DNA from: Rhodococcus sp. W8901
Lineage (GTDB): Bacteria > Actinomycetota > Actinomycetes > Mycobacteriales > Mycobacteriaceae
Assembly (NCBI RefSeq): GCF_013348805.1
Contig: NZ_CP054690.1
Span: forward strand, 5,580,001-5,644,000
Length of the DNA stretch: 64,000 bases
Direction of reading: 5' to 3'
In this document: piece by piece, positions 42,299 through 50,810 of the stretch
Layout of the letters: each line of letters opens with the position of its first letter
Position numbering within the stretch: the first letter of the stretch is position 1
Made by a program: the position numbers and the translations under genes
The notes under the pieces: model-generated
What the model saw: only the letters and a program-made list of their open reading frames with translations
What the model was told of the DNA's origin: nothing
The model's database searches: none

Positions 42299-43960
42299 CT
42301 AGCGGACCACGAGATCGGTGTCGGTGGCGCTGAGGCTGATCGGCGCGATCTGCTTGCCGCGCATCCAGTCCCGGACGAAGGCGTCCAGGGCGGGGTCGGA
42401 GGCGCGGGCGTCGAACGCGGACTGCGGGATCTCGATCGCGCCGACCAGGTGCCGCGGCTGCGCATCCAGTCCGGCACCGCGCGGTGCGAAGCGGAGCCCG
42501 TCCGCGGTATGCACGACGACGGGGATGGTCGTGCCGTCCGGCGCGGTCACCGTGGCCGCGCGGGTGGTGGCAACGGGATCGAAGTGGTCGATCGAGATCC
42601 GGTAGCCGGACGGGCCGGCGTGCAGGCCCACCTGGTCGAGCAGGCGTGGGTCCAGGATCGAGTACGGCAGCACGCTGTCCACCAGCACCTGGCCGTCCAC
42701 CCACGCGTCGCGGGAGGGCAGTGACGTGGACAGGTTCCACGGCGCGGGCGGGGCCAGCGTGTCCGATGACCGGTCGAACGGCGAGTTCTCCAGCGGCGCA
42801 CCGGGCAGGTCCGCTCCGGTTGCGGTGAAATCCCATGACGGCGCGTTCAGGTGCTTGTGCCAGAAGCCGGCGACGCCACCCGACCGGCCGGCCACCCGCA
42901 GCTCGCGGGCGTCGGGCCCGACGCCGGTGGAGTGCACGCTGATCGCCGAGGTGATCTCGCCGGGAATCTTGGGCTGACGCTTCCAGTCCTGCGCGGGCAG
43001 CTGGATCGCGGCGTACCCCTTGAACCACGACTCGAACGCCGAGTTCGGCGCGGTCGGCTTGCCCGTCTGGTCGTCCCAGCTGTAGCGGAAGAAGATGGAG
43101 TCCGAGCCGGTCGCGTCGGGATCGAAGTTCCGCGTGTACATGTCGCCGTACTTGTTCACCACGAACGTCGTCGACGCCGAGGACGACAGCGCAACGGACC
43201 GGAACCGGCCGCCCAGCGGGCCGCCGATCTCGTAGCTGTCGTCGATCGGCAGCCACGGGTCGGCGTACGTGATGCGACTGCCGTCGCCCGTCAGCGAGGG
43301 CACCATCGTCATCTTCGCCAGCCCGTAGTAGTGCAGGCGGCCCGCGGCGTCCGCGTACGTCTGGTTGTCCCACGGAGAGGCGACGCTCAGCGCCCACTGT
43401 CCGGGCGCCCCGCCGAGAAGGCGCTTGCCGCCGCCGGTCCAGATCGGGGCGCCGAACGCCGACGTCCAGTTCCAGGTCAACGGCGTCTGGGATGCGTTGT
43501 CCATGGTGTAGATCCAGCCGTCGGCGTCGATCGCGGCCAACTCGTCGTCGTCGGCGGAGATACCGACCAGCCTGCCCCGCAGGCACTCCGGCAACGGCGC
43601 GTACCGCCACGCCTCGGTGTTCGATCCGGTCCAGACGCGCGGACGGGTCAGCAGCGCGCCGTCCACCAGCGAGAAGTCCCAGAACTTGTTGAACTGCGTT
43701 GTCTGCGTGCGCAACTCGACCGACGATGGCGCGTGGTTGCCGGCGAACAACGGCAGGGTGTCGAGTCCCGCCCGCCAACCCGCCGAGGGCAGTCCCGGCG
43801 GCAACTGCGCGGTGCCGACGGGTACGCACGACGCGGGCCCGGACGCCGTCGCAGACGCCGTCGGCGCAGTGGACAACAGTCCGGTCATCACCGCCACGCA
43901 CACGAGGGGTGCGGCGAGACGAGACGGGGAGCGCTTACTGCGGAGGACACGATCGATCAC
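42299..43960 (-). CDS. Secreted protein of unknown function, copy 1
   Basis: A 553-residue exported protein whose signal peptide covers about 1-38 (hydrophobic AAPLVCVAVMTGLLS, cleavage near ASATASG). I do not recognise a family. The middle part has repeated short aromatic/Gly segments such as LVGISADDDELAAIDADGWIYT and ALSVASPWDNQTYADAAGRLHYYG, suggesting a beta-propeller-like or other all-beta fold. The C-terminus has GYRISIDHFDPVATTRAATV and ends with DWMRGKQIAPISLSATDTDL. About two thirds of the residues match the next gene (44051). It starts at GTG 43960 with TATATC 7 bases upstream, pointing to a leaderless transcript. Confidence 0.7.
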   Translation of the reverse strand: MIDRVLRSKRSPSRLAAPLVCVAVMTGLLSTAPTASATASGPASCVPVGTAQLPPGLPSAGWRAGLDTLPLFAGNHAPSSVELRTQTTQFNKFWDFSLVDGALLTRPRVWTGSNTEAWRYAPLPECLRGRLVGISADDDELAAIDADGWIYTMDNASQTPLTWNWTSAFGAPIWTGGGKRLLGGAPGQWALSVASPWDNQTYADAAGRLHYYGLAKMTMVPSLTGDGSRITYADPWLPIDDSYEIGGPLGGRFRSVALSSSASTTFVVNKYGDMYTRNFDPDATGSDSIFFRYSWDDQTGKPTAPNSAFESWFKGYAAIQLPAQDWKRQPKIPGEITSAISVHSTGVGPDARELRVAGRSGGVAGFWHKHLNAPSWDFTATGADLPGAPLENSPFDRSSDTLAPPAPWNLSTSLPSRDAWVDGQVLVDSVLPYSILDPRLLDQVGLHAGPSGYRISIDHFDPVATTRAATVTAPDGTTIPVVVHTADGLRFAPRGAGLDAQPRHLVGAIEIPQSAFDARASDPALDAFVRDWMRGKQIAPISLSATDTDLVVR

Positions 43961-44050
43961 GTTCTCTGATATAGCAGCTGACCGACCGTTTGTTACATTT
44001 CATGTCGACCGTGTGACGCACGCCATTCACGGAGTCGCAAACTCGCCGGG

Positions 44051-45703
44051 TCAGCGCACTACCAGGTCACTCGCTGTCGCACTGAGAGTGATCGGTGCGA
44101 TCTGCTTGCCGCGCATCCAGTCCCGGACGAAGGCATCCAGGGCAGGATCGGTGTCGCGGGCGTCGAACACGGTCTGCGGGATCTCGATCGCACCGACCAG
44201 GTGCCGCGGCTGATCGTCGAGCCCCGGTCCGCGTGCCTCGAACCGGAGACCGTCGGCGGTGTGCAGCAACACCGGGATCACCGCACCGTCGGGCGCCGTC
44301 ACCGTGGCCTCGCGGGTGGTGGCAGCGGGATCGAAGTGCGACACCGCAATCCGGTACCCGGACGGTCCCGCCTGCTGGCCGACGGCGTCGAGCAGGCGCG
44401 GATCGACCAGCGTGTACGGCAGGCCGGCGTCGATGAGGAACTGCCCGTCGACGAGGGTGTCGCGGGCGGGGAGCGACGCCGACAGATTCCACGGCGCCGG
44501 GGGTGCGAGCGTCTCCGCCGACCGGTCGAACGGCGAGTTCTCCAGCGGCGTGCCGGGCAGGTCCGCGCCCGTCGCGGTGAACTCCCATGCCGGCGCGTCC
44601 AGATCCTTGTGCCAGAAGCCCGACGCGCCGCCGTCCTGTCGTCCCGCAACCCGCAACTCGCGGGCGCCGGGGCCGACGCCGGTGGAGTGCACGCTGATCG
44701 CCGACGTGATCTCGCCCGGAATCTTGGGCTGGCGCACCCAGTCCTGACCCGGCAATTGGATCGCGGCGGTGTCGCGGTCCAGCAACTCCGCGAACATGTT
44801 CGGTGCCGTGGGCTTGCCGGACTGGTCGTCCCAGCTGTAGCGGAAGAACACCGAGTCCGAACCGGACGCGTCGAAGTCGAAACTGCGGGTGTACATGTCG
44901 CCGTACTCGTTCACGACGAACGTCGTCGACCCGGCCGACGACAGGGCGATCGACCGGAACCGGCCGCCGAGCGGGCCGCCGATCTCGTAGCTCTGATCGT
45001 TCGGCAGCCACGGGTCGGCGTAGGTGATACGGCTGCCGTCGCCGGTGAGCGCGGGCACCATCGTCATCTTGCCCAGCCCGACGTAGTGCACGCGGCCCGC
45101 GGCATCGGTGTAGGTCTGGTTGTCCCACGGCGACGAGACGCTGAGCGCCCACGTGCCCGGTTCGGTGCCCGGCAGCCGCTGGCCCGACCCGGTCCACAGC
45201 GGCGCACCGAAGGCCGAGGTCCAGTTCCAGAACAGCGGAGCCTGCGACACGTTGTCCATCGTGTAGATCCACCCGGCGTCGTCCACGGCGATCAACTCGT
45301 CGTCGTCCACCGAGATTCCGACCAGACGGTCCCGCAGACATTCGGGCAGCGGCGCGTACCGCCACGGCTCGGCGTCGGATCCGGCCCGCGGTCGCGTCAG
45401 CAACGCGGCGTCGACCAGGGCGAAGTCCCAGAACCGATTGAACTGTGTTGTCTGTGTGCGCAGCTCCACCGACGACGGCGCGTTGTCCCCGACGAACTCC
45501 GGGAGACGCTCGAGCCCGTCGCGCCCGCCCTGGGACGGCAACCCGGGTGGCAGCTGAGCGGTGCCGAACGGCACGCAGGCAGCCGGGCGCGTGGTCTCCG
45601 CGGCGGCCACCGGCGCCCACGCCAACAGCCCGGCAACTACCGCGACACCGGCCAACGGCGCGCGGAGACGGAAAACCTGGGAGGGGCGCGCGGGCTCAGT
45701 CAC
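44051..45703 (-). CDS. Secreted protein of unknown function, copy 2
   Basis: A 550-residue paralogue of the protein at 42299, in tandem. The signal peptide covers about 1-37 (LAGVAVVAGLLAWAPVAAA). The body matches copy 1 throughout, including the two conserved Cys near the N-terminus (AACVPFGTAQ and LPECLRDR), which could form a disulfide. I start it at GTG 45703 (VTEPARPSQ); a TTG at 45739 is in frame. A 7-bp inverted repeat (45727-45744) lies just upstream. The nearness of a class A PBP gene hints at the envelope, but the function is unknown. Confidence 0.7.
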   Translation of the reverse strand: MTEPARPSQVFRLRAPLAGVAVVAGLLAWAPVAAAETTRPAACVPFGTAQLPPGLPSQGGRDGLERLPEFVGDNAPSSVELRTQTTQFNRFWDFALVDAALLTRPRAGSDAEPWRYAPLPECLRDRLVGISVDDDELIAVDDAGWIYTMDNVSQAPLFWNWTSAFGAPLWTGSGQRLPGTEPGTWALSVSSPWDNQTYTDAAGRVHYVGLGKMTMVPALTGDGSRITYADPWLPNDQSYEIGGPLGGRFRSIALSSAGSTTFVVNEYGDMYTRSFDFDASGSDSVFFRYSWDDQSGKPTAPNMFAELLDRDTAAIQLPGQDWVRQPKIPGEITSAISVHSTGVGPGARELRVAGRQDGGASGFWHKDLDAPAWEFTATGADLPGTPLENSPFDRSAETLAPPAPWNLSASLPARDTLVDGQFLIDAGLPYTLVDPRLLDAVGQQAGPSGYRIAVSHFDPAATTREATVTAPDGAVIPVLLHTADGLRFEARGPGLDDQPRHLVGAIEIPQTVFDARDTDPALDAFVRDWMRGKQIAPITLSATASDLVVR

Positions 45704-45726
45704 GGTAACGAGTACACCTTCCGAAT

Positions 45727-45744
45727 CGTGATTCTTCAATCACG
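45727..45744. repeat. Inverted repeat between the PBP and the secreted-protein gene
   Basis: CGTGATT and AATCACG flank CTTC. With no T-run it is a weak terminator for the PBP gene, and may instead be an operator for the gene at 44051. Confidence 0.4.
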
Positions 45745-45804
45745 GATGCGACACGTATGCACCCGATCTTGACCTGCGTCACGCCCCCACACCCGACCGT
45801 CGAC

Positions 45805-47958
45805 TCAGCCCGGCAACGTGATCTTGACCCCGGGCAGGATCTCGATGACGCGACCGCTCGGGGGCGGCGGAAGCTGCGGTGCCGGTGCGGGCGCGGGAGC
45901 CGGTGCGGCCGGGGCCGGCGAATTGGCCGTGCTCTGGCCGGACCCCGATGCGCCCGATCCCGCCCCGGTGTACGCCGGGACACCGGCCTGACCACCGATC
46001 GGCGCCGGCCAGGGGAACTTCTCGACGTCGGTGTCCTCGAGCGCGCCGTCCATCGTCTTCTTCCAGATGTCCGACGGCAGACCCGAGCCGTACACGGAGC
46101 CGCCCCAGGTGTTCTCGATGGCCTTCGCGTCGGCCGTGCCGATCCACACCGCGGTGGACAGCTGCGGGGTGTACCCCACCATCCAGGCGTCCTTGTTCTG
46201 CCCGGTGTCGCCGAGCTGTGCGGTGCCGGTCTTCGACGCCGACGGTCGGCCACCGGCCAGTCCGTGGCTGCGCGAGTACGACGCGATCGGCAGCATCGCC
46301 TGCGTGACGTTGTCCGCGACCGCCGCGTCGAGCCTGCGTTCACCCTCGGGCGCCGGCCGGTCCAGCAGCACGACACCGTCCGCCGTCACGACCTTCTGCA
46401 CGAAGTACGGCTTGTGGTACATGCCCGACGCCGCCAGCGTCGCATACGCCGACGCCATGTCGATCGGCCGGGACAGGTACTGGCCCAGCACAATTCCGTT
46501 CTCCGGCGAACCACCCTCCTGCGTGAGCGTGGGGTACTGCCATCCCGGCACCGTCTCCGGGATGCCGGCGGCGTGTGCGGCGTCCGCGATCTTCTGCGCA
46601 CCGTCGTCCATCGCCAACGTGAGGCGGTAGAAGCTGGTGTTGAGGGACCGCTTGAGCGCCTCGGCGATGGTGCACTTGCCGCAGGACTCGCCCTCGACGT
46701 TGGTGATGGTCACGCCGTAGACGGAGAGGGGACCGCTGTCGTACATCTGCGACAGCGGGATGTCCTGCTGCAGTGCGGCGACCAGCCCGAACACCTTGAA
46801 CGAGGAACCCGTCTGGAGTCCGGCCTGCGCGAAGTCGAAGCCCTTGCCGTCGGCGCCGCCGTAGTAGGCGCGCACCGCACCCGACTTCGGGTCGACCGAC
46901 ACCACGGCGGTGCGCAGGTTCTCGGGTTCACCGTCGAGCGTGTCGGCGACCGCGTCCAGCGCGGCCTGCTGCGCCGTGGGATCGATGGTGGTGGTGATCT
47001 GCAGTCCCTCGGTGTTCAGATCCTGTTCACTGACACCGGATTCGGCGAGTTCACGCAGCACCTGCGCGCGGATGAGGCCCTCCGGGCCCGGCGCCGCACC
47101 TGCATCCGCGAGCGGTGCCGTCGGGAGCACGTCCGGGAACTGCATCGCCCCACGCTCGACGGACGACAGCGCCGACATCGTGACCATGCCGTCCAGCACG
47201 TAGTCCCAACGCGCCTTCAACGCTGCCGGATTGCTGACGGGATCGAGGCTCGACGGGCTCTGGATCACCGCAGCCAGCACGGCACCCTCGGCCACCGTCA
47301 GCTCGCCCAGCGGCTTGCCGAAGTACGCGTCGGACGCGGCCGCGATGCCGTACGCGCCGCGTCCGAAGTAGATGGTGTTGAGGTACGCGGCCAGGATCTC
47401 GTCCTTGGACCACTCGCGCGCCATCTTCGACGAGATCACCAGTTCCTTCATCTTGCGGGTCACCGACCGCTCCGACCCGACCAGCGTGTTCTTCACGTAC
47501 TGCTGGGTGATGGTGGAGCCACCGCCGGCGCTGTCCTTGCCGAGCACGTTGTCGCGGGCCGCGCGCGCGAAACCGGAAACCGAGAATCCCGGGTTCGAAT
47601 AGAAGTCGCGGTCCTCGGCCGAGAGCACCGCGTTGCGCACATGACCGGGGATCTGGTCGATCGTGACCTCGGTGCGGTTGCCCTCCGGCGGCACGACGCG
47701 GGCGATCTCCGTGGTTCCGTCGGCCGCGAGGATCGTCGACACCTGGTTGGTCTTCATATCGCCGGGCCGCGGCACGTCCGCGTCCTTGTAGGCGACACCG
47801 AACGCGATCAACGGGGTGGCGATCAGCAGGACGAGCACGCACAGCGTCACGTACAGGGCGATCCGACGGCCGCGCCGGCGCGGTTTGCGTCGCCGAGCCT
47901 TGGTGGCGGGCGGGCCGGATTCCGGACTACCCGCGGCTTCCGTGTTTGTTGAATTCAC
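45805..47958 (-). CDS. Bifunctional class A penicillin-binding protein, second copy
   Basis: A 717-residue paralogue of the PonA-type protein. The N-terminus is short and basic (about 32 residues), then comes one helix (about 33-55). GT51 marks are LSAEDRDFYSNPGF (Glu115) and KDEILAAYLNTIYFG; transpeptidase marks are TGSSFK, RSLNTSFY and SKTGTAQLG, so both activities should be intact. The tail is Ala/Pro-rich and ends RVIEILPGVKITLPG. The CGKC pair between the SxxK and SxN motifs is shared with the other copies. It is probably monocistronic, with the secreted-protein genes downstream on the same strand. Confidence 0.92.
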   Translation of the reverse strand: MNSTNTEAAGSPESGPPATKARRRKPRRRGRRIALYVTLCVLVLLIATPLIAFGVAYKDADVPRPGDMKTNQVSTILAADGTTEIARVVPPEGNRTEVTIDQIPGHVRNAVLSAEDRDFYSNPGFSVSGFARAARDNVLGKDSAGGGSTITQQYVKNTLVGSERSVTRKMKELVISSKMAREWSKDEILAAYLNTIYFGRGAYGIAAASDAYFGKPLGELTVAEGAVLAAVIQSPSSLDPVSNPAALKARWDYVLDGMVTMSALSSVERGAMQFPDVLPTAPLADAGAAPGPEGLIRAQVLRELAESGVSEQDLNTEGLQITTTIDPTAQQAALDAVADTLDGEPENLRTAVVSVDPKSGAVRAYYGGADGKGFDFAQAGLQTGSSFKVFGLVAALQQDIPLSQMYDSGPLSVYGVTITNVEGESCGKCTIAEALKRSLNTSFYRLTLAMDDGAQKIADAAHAAGIPETVPGWQYPTLTQEGGSPENGIVLGQYLSRPIDMASAYATLAASGMYHKPYFVQKVVTADGVVLLDRPAPEGERRLDAAVADNVTQAMLPIASYSRSHGLAGGRPSASKTGTAQLGDTGQNKDAWMVGYTPQLSTAVWIGTADAKAIENTWGGSVYGSGLPSDIWKKTMDGALEDTDVEKFPWPAPIGGQAGVPAYTGAGSGASGSGQSTANSPAPAAPAPAPAPAPQLPPPPSGRVIEILPGVKITLPG

Positions 47959-48100
47959 AATGGAACTTCCGTCTCAATCGGTACACTCGTCCGAATTTTT
48001 GCACTGCGCAGCGTCTTCGAGCCGCATTTACCGCGACACGCAGCAACCCCCGCAAACCTCTCGAACAGGTTGACATCGGACGGCGACCAGTGCAACCTCT

Positions 48101-48124
48101 ATTTCACTATTGTTGTAGTGAAAT
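48101..48124. promoter_or_regulatory. Palindromic operator before the GntR gene
   Basis: A perfect inverted repeat with 9-bp arms, ATTTCACTA and TAGTGAAAT, around TTGTTG, lies 9 bases before the GntR start codon. TTGACA at 48070-48075 is a good -35 box. It is the likely autoregulatory site of the YtrA-type repressor. Confidence 0.7.
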
Positions 48125-48133
48125 GGAGATTCG

Positions 48134-48535
48134 ATGGTCGAGTTCCACATCAACCGTCGATCCGGGATCCCCGCGTACGTCCAGCTGGTGCTCCAGGTGA
48201 AACAGGCCCTACGACTGGGCGACCTGAAACCGGGCGACCGGCTTCCTACCGCGAAGGAGGTGGTCGCCGCCGTGACGGTCAACCCCAACACCGTGCTCAA
48301 GGCCTACCGGGAACTCGAGAACGACGGACTCGTCGAAGCCCGGCCCGGACTGGGCACGTTCGTGACCCAGTCGCTGCTCAAACCCGGCATGGCCGAACGG
48401 CAGGCCCTGCAGGACGAACTCGCGACGTGGGCGCGGGCGGGCGCGGGCGCGGGCCTCGAACGATCGGACCTCGAGGCCCTGGTTGCAGCGGCATTGGACA
48501 GCGAATTCGGTGAGGACACAGGAGAGTTCACATGA
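48134..48535 (+). CDS. GntR-family (YtrA-type) repressor
   Basis: A 133-residue GntR protein of the short YtrA subfamily: a winged helix (SGIPAYVQLVLQVKQALRLG; LPTAKEVVAAVTVNPNTVLK; LVEARPGLGTFV) followed by only a short helical tail. Such repressors usually control the ABC exporter genes with which they are co-transcribed. Here the end overlaps the ATPase gene by 4 bases (ATGA), and a palindrome sits in front, supporting autoregulation of the three-gene operon. Confidence 0.9.
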   Translation: MVEFHINRRSGIPAYVQLVLQVKQALRLGDLKPGDRLPTAKEVVAAVTVNPNTVLKAYRELENDGLVEARPGLGTFVTQSLLKPGMAERQALQDELATWARAGAGAGLERSDLEALVAAALDSEFGEDTGEFT

Positions 48536-49389
48536 GTGAGGCAGACAGCGCACTGACGGTGCGCGACGTACACAAGAAGTTCCGCCACACGGAGGCACTG
48601 CGGGGCTGCTCGTTCGACGTCCAGCGCGGCAGCATCACCGCACTCGTCGGCGCCAACGGGGCCGGCAAGTCCACCCTCATGTCCATCGCCGTCGGCCTGC
48701 TCGAGCCGGACGCCGGAGAGGTGACGATCCTGGGACATCGACCCGGCCGGAACGGGATCGCGCCCGGGCTCGCCTACGTCGCCCAGCACAAGCCGCTGTA
48801 CCGCGGATTCACGGTCGCCGACACCCTCATGTTCGGCGAGAAGTCGAACACTCAGTGGGACAACGACTATGCGACCCGGCTCGTGACCGACGCCCAGATC
48901 CCGCTGTCGGCGCGCGTGAAGACCCTGTCACCCGGGCACCGCACCCGCGTCGCGCTGGCACTGGCACTGGGCCGCCGCCCCGATGTGCTCCTGCTCGACG
49001 AGCCACTGGCCGAACTCGACCCGCTCGCACGACGATCCGTCGTCCGCACGCTCATGGAGGACGCCGCCGAGCGCGGCACCACCATCGTGCTGTCGTCGCA
49101 CGTCCTGTCGGAGGTGGCCGAGATCGCCGACCAACTGGTGATCCTCGGTTCCGGCCGGGCCCGGCTGACCGGCGCCCTCGACGACCTCCTCGAGGAGCAC
49201 TATCTGCTCACCGGCGCGGCCGACCCGGCCGGCGTCGTCGGCAGCGGCTCGATCGTCGAGTCGCACCGGCACACCTACCTCGTGCGCGGCGCCCGTCCCA
49301 CGCCCGGCGACGGCTGGCGCGTGGAACCCCCGAACCTCGACGACATCGTCCTGGCCTACCTGACCACCATCGACGAAGAGGCAGCATGA
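48532..49389 (+). CDS. ABC transporter ATP-binding protein
   Basis: A 285-residue ABC ATPase: Walker A GANGAGKST (about 37-45), signature-like LSPGHRTRVALALAL (SPGH in place of SGGQ), Walker B VLLLDEPLAELDP, and the H-loop VLSSHVLSEV. It pairs with the permease that follows, overlapping by 4 bases. With a YtrA-type regulator this resembles bacitracin- or lipid II-stress-type exporters; the substrate is unknown. Confidence 0.9.
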   Translation: MSEADSALTVRDVHKKFRHTEALRGCSFDVQRGSITALVGANGAGKSTLMSIAVGLLEPDAGEVTILGHRPGRNGIAPGLAYVAQHKPLYRGFTVADTLMFGEKSNTQWDNDYATRLVTDAQIPLSARVKTLSPGHRTRVALALALGRRPDVLLLDEPLAELDPLARRSVVRTLMEDAAERGTTIVLSSHVLSEVAEIADQLVILGSGRARLTGALDDLLEEHYLLTGAADPAGVVGSGSIVESHRHTYLVRGARPTPGDGWRVEPPNLDDIVLAYLTTIDEEAA

Positions 49390-50444
49390 TCTGGGTTACC
49401 TGGCGGCAGCATCGAACGACGATCCTGGCCGCGGTCGGTTCGGTCCTCCTGCTCGCGGTCGTCGCGGCGGTCTGTGGCCTCATCGTTCGGGGAACGAACA
49501 GCCCGGAGCCGTTCGGCAACTTCTTCGGCTGTGTTCCCGGTGACGGCTCCGCGGCGTGCTGGGCCGAGTCGACGCTCACGATGATCACGCTCGTCACCGT
49601 GGCTCTGCCCGTGCTGCTCGGCGTGCTGGTCGGCGTCACGGTCTTCTCCCGGGACATCGAGCACGGCACCCACGTCCTGGGGCTGTCCCAGTCCGTGAGC
49701 CGCGCACGTTGGTACTGGACCCGGGTGCTGGTCGTGTTCGTACCCGTGGTCCTCGCCATGGCCGTCCTCGGATCAGCACTCCAGTGGACCCGCACGGCGG
49801 CCGTCGGGCCGAACTTCGCCTTCGTATCGTCGAGCAGCTACTTCGGGCACTCCAGTCTCACCTTCCCGCTGTTTCAGTCCACCGGATTGATCGCGGGGGC
49901 CTACACGGCCCTGGCACTGATCCTCGGAAGCCTCGTCGGCCTGCTGCTCCGCAACACGCTCGGGGCGATGACGGTGACGCTGATCGCGATGGCGGCACTG
50001 CTGGTGGGGTTCCAGGTCGAGGCACGCCCGCAGTACGCGACACCCGTTGTGGAGTCGCAGCCGCTCGGATACAACCGTGCGGTCACCTACACGCCGGACA
50101 CCGAGGCTGTCTGGACCTTGAGTTCGGGCTATGTCGACGCGGAGGGCCGCGGCGTGGACATGGACTACGCCGCCTGTAGCACGACCGGCTCCGAAAGCGG
50201 TTGGGAACAACGCCCCGACGAGACCTTCGCCGAGTACGAGTCGCGCCAGGACGCCATCTACGCCGCGCAGGACCGCGAGTTCACCGCCTGCCAGCGGGCC
50301 CAGGGCATCGACCGCTTCGAAACGCGCTACCACCCCGGCAGCCTGTTCCGCCGCTTCCAGTTGACGGAAGCCGCACTGACCCTCGCGCTCTCGGCACTGC
50401 TGCTGATTCCGTCGATGTGGGCGGTGCGCCGGCTCCGGCCCTGA
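49386..50444 (+). CDS. ABC transporter permease
   Basis: A 352-residue membrane protein starting at ATG 49386 inside the ATPase stop (ATGA). About six hydrophobic helices are seen: near 15-36, 60-85, 115-140, 170-195, 195-215 and 325-345. Between the fifth and sixth lies a large exterior loop rich in Tyr and Glu (about 220-315), containing four Cys residues. It forms the membrane part of the exporter with the preceding ATPase. A terminator follows. Confidence 0.85.
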   Translation: MIWVTWRQHRTTILAAVGSVLLLAVVAAVCGLIVRGTNSPEPFGNFFGCVPGDGSAACWAESTLTMITLVTVALPVLLGVLVGVTVFSRDIEHGTHVLGLSQSVSRARWYWTRVLVVFVPVVLAMAVLGSALQWTRTAAVGPNFAFVSSSSYFGHSSLTFPLFQSTGLIAGAYTALALILGSLVGLLLRNTLGAMTVTLIAMAALLVGFQVEARPQYATPVVESQPLGYNRAVTYTPDTEAVWTLSSGYVDAEGRGVDMDYAACSTTGSESGWEQRPDETFAEYESRQDAIYAAQDREFTACQRAQGIDRFETRYHPGSLFRRFQLTEAALTLALSALLLIPSMWAVRRLRP

Positions 50445-50465
50445 CCCTTCGACACGAGCAACACT

Positions 50466-50513
50466 CGAACAAACGCTCGGCACCCGGCCTCCCGGGTGCC
50501 GAGCGTTTGTTCG
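50466..50513 (+). terminator. Terminator after the GntR-ABC operon
   Basis: A perfect 22-bp inverted repeat with a 4-base loop (arms start CGAACAAACGC and end GCGTTTGTTCG) lies 21 bases after the permease stop. It has a strong stem with a T-rich 3' arm. Confidence 0.9.
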
Positions 50514-50810
50514 TCGGGGCAATCCGACAAATCACCCAAGGTGGACTCCTTGTGGCACTCAGGCGCTCAATAGCGTTGGTAACGAGTCGAATTCACCGGT
50601 ACCGACACTCGACGACACCCGGTCGGCAAATGTCCCACTGGGCGGGCATGTGACTGGCGTCACGGTTTCGCGATCAGTGTGATGTGAGAGCGCCGTCGGC
50701 CGACCGAAGGTGCCACGGCGGGAACCTGCGCACCCGCCATCTCCGGAGATTTCACAGGACCCGAAAACATCTGGTCCCGTTGCTTATTGGTGTCTGAAAG
50801 GATTCCACGG
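50514..50810. other. Intergenic region before the MFS gene
   Basis: No gene is seen in about 300 bases. The promoter of the MFS gene must be here. An imperfect inverted repeat, TGACTGGCGTCA (about 50651-50662), is visible. The ribosome site AAAGGA lies 8 bases before the MFS start. Confidence 0.45.
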
